This document shows, piece by piece, positions 1-8,480 of a DNA stretch of 64,000 nt. Origin of the DNA: Cycas panzhihuaensis (Eukaryota > Cycadophyta); the NCBI GenBank assembly GCA_023213395.1, contig CM041465.1, positions 239,637,741 through 239,701,740 of the forward strand, written 5' to 3'. Each line of letters opens with the position of its first letter. The first letter of the stretch is position 1. The position numbers and the translations under genes are program-made. A model generated the notes under the pieces. That model ran no database searches, was not told the DNA's origin, and saw nothing but the letters and a program-made list of their open reading frames with translations.

Positions 1-244
1 CCCCCAAAGTGGCCCCTACAAATTCCATTTTGGCATTCACGAAGTATCTAGTTTGCCTTATCAAGGTTAATGCAGCGAAGGAGAACCCCATCAAAGGATC
101 TTTTATACAATACCTCCTCTAGGTAGTAGCCCTAATGCATGACCTTACGTTAGTACTAGCATCAGGATGATACTATTATTTAGTAAGGTATCGTACGATA
201 TCCCCATACCATTCAATATCAGCCAATGGATGGGGCGATGAGTC
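1..244 (-). pseudogene. Element B integrase fragment, left of the element A insertion
   Basis: This is minus-strand Ty3/gypsy integrase sequence homologous to element C at about 46570-46830. It begins inside the N-terminal zinc-binding (HHCC) region: near the window edge a reading resembling C-Q-N-G-I-C-R-G-H-F-G replaces the C-H-H-G...G-H-F-G-G seen in C, so a zinc ligand His is already changed. The rest is the linker between RNaseH and integrase. The reading stops at 244 where the LTR of element A begins with TG, and the same element resumes at 13954. Bases 240-244 (GAGTC) are the left target-site duplication. It is a relic: several stops interrupt it. Confidence 0.85.
240..244. repeat. Target-site duplication of element A, left copy (GAGTC)
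   Basis: The five bases before the LTR terminus TG are GAGTC. The right copy at 13954-13958 is GAGTT, a single C-to-T difference. Element B integrase is continuous across the pair. Confidence 0.85.
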
Positions 245-2883
245 TGAAACACTTCCGCAGGGTGGTGTCCTACGTTTAGTAAAATATGACTATATAAAAC
301 TGAGTCAGGTTAAGAGTTAGATCAATCAGTAAGGAATCACCACGCAGGGCATCCGTGTACCGGAGTGCGGATTCGGGACCTGCAAATGGCACCTAATTGC
401 TTTGAGGTAATCTTGGGAGAGGGACGCAAGGTGAGGCCTTGGGTCATCCCACAAGATGAGGCCCTCCTACCCCTTGGATGGCCAGGAAGAGGAAGAAGGG
501 ACCTAAAGGGTTATATCTTCTCAAGGAAGAGAGAAGGTAACATGCAAGTGGGGTGTGCATAGTGCAATATCCTACATGTAAGCTAGTCAAAGGAGTGAGG
601 GATAAGTAGCTCACGTTCAAGGGAGACTACCTATATGTAATAAAAATAACTACGAATAAAAGGCACGTAAATGCAAAGATGTATTCCTTCCCTTTTTCTG
701 TTTCCTACATGTTTTTTAAATGCAAACATATGCATTGGAGAAACAATGTTATAGGAAAATACAAAAGGGAAAAGAGGAATACCTAGACATGGTGTTCGAA
801 TGAAGTGTTGTGACTCTCGTTATTTTACATGCCTTCCTGCTCCAACTTGTCGCATAGGCAAGATCAACCAGAGATGGTTGCCGCTAGCGACCAAGGGGCT
901 ATCTTACCTCCCCGAATGTGTAAAATGAAGTAAAGCAAGGCAAAGGCAAAGATAATGAAAAGAAATAGAGAAAATCACTAATAAGAGGCTAACCTATTGA
1001 CCAACTCACCTCATGTATATCTCCACGATCACAAAACCTGTCAGTAAAAACATGCAAGTTTCTCCCTCCCGGAAGAGGGGATACCAAATATATCTACTAT
1101 ATGTGTGTAAATATAAAGGAGCTGAAATCAAACTAAATCAAGAACATGTGCACATAACTCCAAAGAACTCCAAACATGACTCCAATAAGCAACCACACCA
1201 ACCAGTACCCAAAACAAAAGAGTTAGACTCAGAATGGCTAGCTCACCCACGGAAATCCCCATGTGGCCTCGGGGAAAGAGAGGTCAACTATAAACTATAT
1301 TGACTGAATGGGACTAGCGGGCAAGAAAGGAGAGAAACCAATGGAATGATGTATAAGCACACCTAAGGGATAAGGTGCTATGAGCAACAGATCGTCTAGT
1401 TGGGATAAGCTACAGGTCATGAACCAACTGGGAGCAGTTTCGGGGCTTGTGTGGTGCCCAAAACTAGCAAATGTGGATTTGAAACCAGCATGGCAAGGGG
1501 TTGCCAATGCTAGTTTAGATCTAAAGATAGGCTTCCAAGTCCCTAGCCCAGCTTCAAGGGAGGCAGTAAGTGTAAGGGAAAGGAAAAGAAGGGTTTGGAC
1601 CCTTGGGGAGAAGGTCAATAAGGGGGACTAGCCCTGCCTTTCTCCCTTCACTTTTCCTTATGTCACCCCCTTTGCACAGCCACCTTAAAGTGGACTTGCA
1701 GGAAAATGAGGGGAAGCACTACAACACAAGGTGCAAAGAGTTAGTGCTAAATGGCTATAAAGTTAAGAAAAGAAAATATACCAAGCACTATCCATAAAAA
1801 GTAAAGGAAAGAACATGGATCTTAGAGCAAATATGGAGGAATACCTTACAGCAGAGAATACAAGTTTATTCCTACTGGAAAATAGAAGAAAGAGCTTGCA
1901 TTTAGCAGGCTTTGAAGGCTAGTTTGGAGGAGAGGCCACCATGAGAAAACCACTATGGTCTTGAGACCTTGGAGCTTTTCCTTGGAGAGTTCTTGTGAAT
2001 GCCCTTCTTTCCACCATGTGAACCTACAAGAGGAGGCCTGAGCTGCTGGTGCTGAGCCTGAGATGTAGCAACAATCCCTGTAGGAAGAGTAGTAGCCAAA
2101 GAGTATGCCTTTTTATAGTAGGTGATGGAGAGCTGTAGGAGTGTCATCAAAAAATAAAGGAAGAAGAGGGAAGAATGATTGAATTTTGGGTTTTTATCTT
2201 CCACTAACCCTAAGTGAACGTTTAGAGTCATGGGGAAGTCAAAAGGTGTGGACACCACATGGCAGTTCTTTGAAAAAAGCGGGAACTACCGCGTCTGTTT
2301 TAAAAAATAAATTCAAATAGTCATACCATGATAAACATTGCAGTACCATGGCAAATATCATGATACCATTAAGTTTACAACGCTGCAGACTTGTAGGCCA
2401 AAATCAAGCTAGAAATGGGGTCTGGAGCCAAATAGGGAGTATGTTAGGGCTGAACAAGGTAGGAATTGGTACCTAGATGACTAACAGGTGGTTAGACGAA
2501 AAGGACAGGTCTTAATCGGGGGCCCTATCATACTTGGAAAGCAAATCTAAGTATAGACAGGATGTTGTCATGGGTGAGACGTGACTAACTAAGGTGCCCA
2601 AGGGGATGTGGAGATGATGTGGGTGGCTAAGCGCCATATGGGATGCAGGACTCATTGAAGAGTGCCCCCACTATGGGTCATCATAGGCTGAGTGGCGTGC
2701 GGCAGGCACACGTAGTGTGATCAAGCAAGAAAGTAATACATTTATGCAAATGACAGGCAAGCATGTGTCAGGCAATCTACTAAGAGACCTCAGTCAAACA
2801 AGAGTGAGGATGGGAGCAAGAACATATACCTGAGCTTACCTGAGTCGATGCATCCTGAGTCCATTTCTGGTAGCTGAGAAACA
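245..2883 (-). repeat. Element A 3' LTR (2639 bp)
   Basis: It begins TGAAACACTTCCGC on the plus strand and ends …GCTGAGAAACA, so in element orientation it reads TGTTTCTCAGC…TTTCA, with TG/CA ends. It aligns along its full length with 11315-13953 and with the LTR at 41272-43884. It contains the imperfect hairpin at about 2321-2387, a T/A-rich tract beside it, a G-box relic (CACATG) and a CCCTAA motif, which together form the presumed U3 promoter. Near the plus-strand left end (U5) is the conserved block at about 340-400 found in every LTR here. Small ORFs in it are not conserved between copies and I treat them as noise. Confidence 0.93.
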
Positions 2884-2898
2884 CTTCCCCTTTGGCAG
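2884..2898 (-). promoter_or_regulatory. Polypurine tract of element A
   Basis: On the minus strand, purine-rich CCAAAGGGGAAG directly precedes the LTR terminus TG. The same place in C and D reads AAGGGGGCAG and CCAGGGGCCAG. A conserved GTGAGGCT sequence lies just upstream in all three. This is the expected plus-strand priming site. Confidence 0.75.
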
Positions 2899-3239
2899 CA
2901 AAGCCTCACTGCTTAGAAGCGTGGTGTGATGGCGAATGCTGACAACCAAAAACTGTTAGTAGCACATGCATATATATATAAATAAACCATGAACAACATA
3001 TGGACCAAGGGTGTCAGCGAGTGTCATGGCGGAACGCATGGACAAGGGAGACAGAGATGAGGACAACATAGGGGCTGCCTATGCGTCATCTAAAAGTTGA
3101 CCTATAGGTGAAGAAAGCCAATGAGGGGGATGCCCCTATTGCTGAAGTGTAAGGAGTGATATGAGGGCACCCAATAAACAAAAATAAGCAGGTCAGAATA
3201 AAGATGACCAGAGACTTGAGCAACGGGCTGGCTAAACAA
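2899..3239. other. Element A interior between second RNase H and polypurine tract
   Basis: No coding signal is seen. The stretch holds a short (TA)n run near 2970-2980 and sequence homologous to C at 43900-44130 and loosely to D at 34880-35270. It is 3' untranslated-type sequence of the element. Confidence 0.6.
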
Positions 3240-3680
3240 GTCTCTCAAAGGTGGTCAGGCAGAAGAGGAAGGCGACGCTTAAGGATGAGGCAGACGAGGC
3301 CATCCACCTCAGCATTGAGGTCTTGAGGGATGTGCTGAATGTTGACAGATGAGAAGTGGGCCAAGAGAGATCTAGTGGCCGAAGCGAGGGTTCTCAGGTG
3401 AGGGCATCGCACCTGGTAAACCTGGGTAAGATGGGACACAACAACCTAAGAATCGCAAAGCAAAATGATAGGTTCGTTATGGAAACAGAGAGCGTTAGTA
3501 AGGGCTTTAATAACGGCTATGTACTCGGCTTCATTATTGGTTGCTTTAGGGAGGAAGATCCTAGAGTGCAGGAAATTGTGTCTGGAGGGGCTGCGAAGGA
3601 TCCAAGCAGTGAGAAGGTCTGTGGTTACCGCGGCCTGCCGCTTCAGTAAAATGTAGAGGGACATGGGTGAACATAAAATC
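3240..3680 (-). pseudogene. Second, archaeal-type RNase H (aRNH) relic of element A
   Basis: Reading right to left, the translation contains the aRNH hallmark T-N-N-E-A-E-Y (about 3530) followed by C-D-S (about 3450) and a C-terminal H-I-P-Q-D-L-N-A-E-V-D-G-L, equivalent to the H-V-P-R..N..A-D-x-L end of plant RNase HI-like domains. This family cuts RNA in RNA-DNA hybrids, and in Tat-type elements it supplements the gypsy RNaseH. The first catalytic Asp (F-T-D-N in D) reads F-T-E here, a frameshift follows it, and a TAG follows the C-D-S. Directly upstream (3681-3710, minus) is a polypyrimidine stretch ending in ACCAG, a splice-acceptor-like site also present in D. The domain lies beyond the antisense gene rather than inside pol. 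Confidence 0.8.
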
Positions 3681-3690
3681 CTGGTGATAA

Positions 3691-4189
3691 AAAATAATAA
3701 TAGAGAAAAAGAGAGGCTCAAACGGTAAGCAATAAGTGGCTGCCGAGGGTAGGAGGACCTCGCAATGAGGCTACCCAAGGACGAGAGTAAGAAGTCCGAC
3801 CGCTACCCGAGAGCAAGCAGAAAAAGGGCATCCTGGAGTACCAAAGGTCACTTTGGGAAGCAAAACATGCCCCCAGATGGGGGAGCCTTCCTTATGGAGA
3901 CCCCAGGAGTAGAAAATAGTTGCAGAAACGGGTCCAAAATGGTGAAATAATCCAAATGAGTATAAACTCAGGCATGCACAGGAGTGGCACGTAAAACGAG
4001 ACAGAAGGGCCCTACAGAAAGGTGCAATGATGAGGTGCCATAAATGCGATTGCAAGAGAGGGCAAAGAGGGTATCAAAAGAGCATAATAAGCGGCAGGGC
4101 CAGAAGACAAAGGTGATCGGGGAAACGAGACGGTTCCAACAACTGTCGCGAGAGCAAAAACAGAGGTAGTGCCTGTCGGGGCCCTTACC
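3691..4189. other. Element A: shared upstream region of antisense gene and second RNase H
   Basis: The stretch lies between the acceptor-like site of the aRNH (minus) and the TATA box of the antisense gene (plus). It aligns with D at about 33926-34430. I see no conserved ORF. By position it would hold upstream control sequence of the antisense gene. Confidence 0.5.
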
Positions 4190-4196
4190 TATATAA
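4190..4196 (+). promoter_or_regulatory. TATA box of the antisense accessory gene (element A)
   Basis: TATATAA in the context ACCTATATAAGGAAA lies 684 bp upstream of the antisense gene's ATG. The same heptamer occurs at the equivalent place in element D (33919-33925, minus strand), also followed by GGAAA. That conservation in decayed DNA suggests the antisense gene has its own promoter. Confidence 0.65.
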
Positions 4197-4380
4197 GGAA
4201 ATTGAATAGAAAACAGATTCATTTTTACCAACTCTCATGAGAAACCAAAGCAATTTCCTTACGCAGTGGAGCACCACCCAACTTCGGAGGCACGCGAAGA
4301 GAGATCAGACCATTAGATTGGGGCATGGGGAGAGCTAGCAGGATCAGTAGAGTGAGATGGCGACAGCTAGACCGGATCCA

Positions 4381-4870
4381 GTGAGTGGATCCTATGAAAC
4401 CCATCCCATTTCAAAGTTTGAAATTGAATGATTTTTATTATTTTTTGTATAGTTTTTGTGCCCCATATGGGCAGATGATGGCCTCTCAGAGTCTAAATTG
4501 GATCCAAAAGAGGGGGGACCTGGGCATTAGGGAGCCCTGGTCTTGGTGGGTCCCACGAGGTCCACCCAAAGGATTTTTTTATATTTTTGGGGCAGAAACC
4601 CACCCCACCCCCCCCCTTTTGGGGGGGTGCCATTCGTACCACGACAAAGATTGCAGTGCCACGATTTTTACCGTGGGGCCCCAATCGCCGTGGGACCCGA
4701 GCTAAACTTTGTGGTACCGTGAAGTTTAACATGGTACAAAGGTAGACCTATAGAAAAAAGAAGATGAGGGGCCATGAGGCCCCAAATCTCAAGCAGAAAG
4801 AGCTGAGAGATAACCAAGAAGATAGAAGACTAACATAGACTTGATTTTGACTGGTTTGTGATGTTGACAG
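4381..4870 (+). other. Probable 5'-UTR intron of the antisense accessory gene (element A)
   Basis: A GTGAGT donor at 4381 and an acceptor GTTGACAG ending at 4870 would remove 490 bp and leave the start ATG nine bases into the next exon. D has the same donor (33734-33729, minus) and a TTTGTAG acceptor (ending 33270), giving 465 bp. The interval contains a C7-T4-G7 palindrome (4610-4627) and an imperfect hairpin (4636-4737) that resembles the LTR hairpin. Inferred from signals only. Confidence 0.5.
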
Positions 4871-4879
4871 GCTATTTTC

Positions 4880-6770
4880 ATGGTGGATAACTGTGAGAAC
4901 ATAGGTATGGCAATGCTCAGCTATATCGAGATGATGTCCAGAGAGGACAAGAGGATTCTGTAGAGGTGTGGCCTGTTCAAGGCCCTGAAGACACCTTAGT
5001 TTACATCAAATCAGAGATTGTTAGTGGATATCGTATCTCACTGGGACAGGAGGAGGCATGTTTTCCATCGGCCCCAGGTAGGAGACATGACGGTGACGCC
5101 GAGGGACATCTAACAGATTTTAGGAGTACCAGCGACTAGGAGGCTAGTGACACTAGGAGCGCTGCCTAGCAATGAGGCAGCACATCGGGAGGTAGTAGCA
5201 TTTTTTATAGGGATAGATAGGTGGGAGAGGAGAGGAGTCCCTCTCTAGATGATGGATATGTCCAAGATTCCTCGGGTGAGGAAGCTTATTACATTATGCA
5301 TTTTATTCAGAGTTTCCCAAAAACAGAACTATAGAGACATCCCTAGGGGATGGATGGATGTAGTGCGCCACTGTGAGGCAAGCGAGAGGATGGATTGGGC
5401 CACCCTGATAGCCACGAACCTCATCACGTAGCTAGACACTATAAGGATGATTGGCAAGGGAGGATTGTCATACAGAACGTTGCTGCAGTACTGGTTTTTT
5501 TATTATTTTAGAGCAGTGGCACCAGCGGGGGGACCACACCCCATTACAGAGTGGGCCCCGATGGTCCACAAGTGGCAGACTAGGCTAAGGAGGATGGAGG
5601 ACCAGGCTCATGTCCGGCGCTCAATGGAGGCGACATTGTTGGACCTCCTCACTATGACAGATTATGTGGCAGATCCGTATAGGGCAGTGAGGTGGGACAA
5701 TGATGATGAGGTAGGCAGAATAGGAGCACTCTTGGGTGACAATGATGATGATGACGATGGAGGAGATAGGGATGGCCCATCATAACTTATAGGAGAGGCA
5801 GGTCCATCAGGGATAGCAAGAGGAGTAGCGGGGCCATTCAGGACTGCCGGAGGAGAGGCAGGCCCATCAAGGGCTGCAGAGGAGAGTAGGGGGCCAGTGA
5901 CTAGGGCTCGCCAGCTACAGATCATAAGGAGATCCAGGGAGGCGATAACTGAGTTAGTCCTAGTGAGGAGAGAGGCCCAGGCAGAGGTGGTACCTGAGGA
6001 GGAGGTACCAATAGCTAGCAGGGAGTTAGGAGGAGAGGTTATCGCATGGGTGGAGGAACCGACATCCATAGCAGGTGAGGCCTAATCATTTCCTTAGTCA
6101 TTTGATAGCCAGATAGATAGTTTGATTTGGTTTTATTTTGGCATACAGTTGGATATATACTAACGTATGGTATGTTGGATTTACAGGTACCATAGAGATC
6201 AGGCGATTGGTAGAGGCTATGATGAGGGAGATGTTCCCTCAGGTGTATGTAGAGGGGCAACCGCCCATCCAGGCAGAAGATGTGCCTAGATCAGCAGGTG
6301 CCTATATAGAAGCATTCGCCCCGTTGGCGAGGGTGAGAGACATCTGGGCTGCAGAGTCCCAAGAGCACATGGCATTCAGAGGACAGATGTAGCAAGAGTT
6401 AGATGAGGCTAGGGGTGAGCAAGACGCGCTGCAGAGGCATGTGCAAGCTCTAGAGGCTCAGGGAGGAGTAGGTGGAGACACAGGGAGCATGGTCTGGCTA
6501 GCGGTCTTAGAGGAGTGTCTCTGAGGAGTGGAGAGTGAGAGAGATCGTATCCAGGCTCGATACGATCAGTTGGTAGACCAGGTGGTGTTGAGGTTAAGCA
6601 GGAGTAGGACATACACCCACACGGCAGTGATGACCCTGAGATGGCCACGTAATGAGAGAAGCAAGGCAGAGAGCTCGCAGAGGCCTAAGAGGAGCCTCAG
6701 AGGGATGTGGTCCCCAAGAGAGGGATCACACAGACCAGGAGATGGTACCCCAGGAGCGGGGCAACAGTAG
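4880..6770 (+). pseudogene. Antisense accessory gene (plant-mobile-domain-like, coiled coil) of element A, with one coding intron
   Basis: From ATG 4880 one frame runs without frameshift to 6074. A 112-bp intron follows (6075-6186; GTGAGG donor, TTTACAG acceptor, phase 1), and the same frame continues to a stop at 6768-6770, 592 codons in all. Six stops in exon 1 and two more in exon 2 are each explicable by one C-to-T or G-to-A change. Residues about 45-110 resemble the plant mobile domain/Transposase_28 group: R-L-L-V-D-I-V-S-H-W, then V-F-H, then G-D-M-T-V-T-P-R-D-I and I-L-G-V-P. About residues 275-295 are Asp-rich, followed by a Gly/Pro/Ala-rich part; the C-terminus has heptads (L-E-E…V-E-S-E-R-D-R-I-Q-A-R-Y). 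It runs opposite to gag-pol. Function unknown; a nucleic-acid or regulatory role is only a guess from family context. Confidence 0.75.
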
Positions 6771-7394
6771 AGTAGGACACATATATGTGATTTTGGCAGG
6801 GAAAGCACGGGCCTCTAGGGGGTTATATATATATAGAGTCATATGATTATATCCCCACTGCAAGGACACCAGCTTCCCATATGTACGATGTGACATATGA
6901 TTTTGATGTATATATATATATATATATACGGGGTAATTTGTATCCCATTTTGATATGTGATGATGTGTATATCATGTGCAACAAATGACATATATGTTTT
7001 GTTATGTATGTTATAGATGCTTTGTTGTATGATGCACATATTTCCTTCCATGCATGGCTATATATCTAATAGGAGCATACACGTCCACTATGAGTAGAGG
7101 TGATAAAGAGGTGTGAGGTTAGAAATAGAGTGACACGCATATCCATGGAGGAGCATAGTAGCATATGCGAAGGAAACACCATGTGAGAGAAGGGGGAGTA
7201 ATGATACTCCAGAGTGTCATCCTAACTGGGGGATGCCCAAATAGGAAGATAAAAGGTCCCAAAAGGATATAGGAATATGGGTTCCATGGGAGGAACCAAA
7301 AAGAAATGAGAGGGGCCATCTTAAATTACCATTCCACCCATGGCTGGGAAGAATGGGAACAACTTAACATGGTAGTTTAAGCTCATTTCAGAGC
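6771..7394. other. Element A: convergent region between antisense gene and former pol end
   Basis: The stretch aligns with D at about 30730-31360 and C at 45343-45720. It holds a (TA)n run at about 6908-6928. In D it is where sense gag-pol and the antisense gene converge. The homology to D ends at about 7394, roughly 15-20 bases past the D pol stop. Confidence 0.6.
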
Positions 7395-7703
7395 ATGAAG
7401 AGAAAAAGAGGTGTGCTTAGACCCCATAGGGATAGGGGTAGTCACACACAGAATAGGAGATAGGTGACGAAGGGTAGGCCCAGTGTGGCTAGGTCTACCA
7501 GTAAACTCACTATGGTCAGAACCAAATGAGTGTAATAGACCAAGCATGTGATGGGTCACATGGAAAGGTTACGTTTGAGTAAGAGTGGCTCTAGTCTTAG
7601 GTAAGGATCTAGAGCGTGAAGAGGAAGTGCCTCTATGAGTGGCTCATCAATGCAGGTGCCTACGTAAAACCACTCGGGGAGGCCGAGAAGGTGAAATAAG
7701 TGG
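7395..7703 (-). other. Element A: unexplained segment replacing RT-RNaseH-integrase
   Basis: In D about 3 kb of pol lies between the protease linker and the 3' untranslated region. In A only about 310 bp does, and I cannot align it with pol. On the minus strand one frame is open for about 75 codons with one internal stop, but nothing is recognisable. It may be diverged linker or sequence picked up when the deletion formed. Confidence 0.55.
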
Positions 7704-8480
7704 CTAGTTTAGGACCAGCGGCTCGGGAGCCAATGTGGAATGAAGAGTAGTAGGAATATCTAATCGAGATATCCCTTTAAGTGCTCGTGAAACCAGGGTG
7801 ACATGTCGAGGAGAGGGCTCATATCCCTTGTTATCCAACTCAGAATCACCCATGACAGCTAAATAACCATAACCACCTACACCAATAGGGGCAAGCCTAA
7901 CTAGGTTTGGCTCATGACATGGCATAGGGTTTGATTGATGAAGGTTAGTCTCCTCAAACAAAGGTTCCATAGAAGGGGTAGCCTCCTCAGGATCGCTATC
8001 TTCATCATTGAAGACAACCTGGCAGGCTGGATGAGAGGTGTGGGATGGCATAGGCTCATAGACGATAACTTTAACTCGTCCTTCATGGACAAATTTAAGT
8101 TGCCCCCAACACATGGAGCAGATTGCTCCCATTTGGTTGAGCCATGGTCAGCCCAATAAGAGGTTGTACTCTATATCGATATCAAGTACAATAACTTCGA
8201 CAATAATAGTTTTCCCTCCTAAGGTGAGGGAAAGAAAGACTATCCCTAAAGGGGACTTCTCAATCCTATCATACCCTTGGCATTTCCAAGGGACAGACTC
8301 AAGAGCTACTATGCCTAGCTCCTTGAGCATACAGGCAGGCATAGCATTAACTGAAGAGCCATTATCTACAATGGTCCTCTTTATGATAAAATCAAGAGTG
8401 TCAATGTTAATGATGAATGGGTAATGCAAAAGCTTCCCCTACTTACTGGGAGATGGGAGATCTATGGGATCAAATGAGAT
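7704..8480 (-). pseudogene. Element A retroviral-type aspartic protease and linker
   Basis: The minus-strand reading at about 8429-8148 has V-D-N-G-S-S-V-N-A-M-P (catalytic D-N-G in place of D-T/S-G), then L-G-G-K-T-I-I-V-E-V-I-V-L and Y-N-L-L-L-G, the typical order of a plant retrotransposon protease that processes the Gag-Pol polyprotein. After a frameshift near 8140 it continues G-A-I-C-S and G-Q-L-K-F-V-H-E-G into an acidic linker containing G-G-Y-G-Y-L, shared with B, C and D. The catalytic Asp is intact. It lies just downstream of gag in the same polyprotein frame. In other copies RT follows; here the reading ends at the unexplained segment. Confidence 0.85.

Noticed and set aside
5662-6069. 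135-codon minus-strand ORF opposite the antisense gene exon 1 in A (similar ones at 44228-44641 and 31914-32654)
   Set aside because: It is a shadow of the Gly/Ala/Asp-rich coding strand. The true frame is supported by the intron phase and shared motifs.
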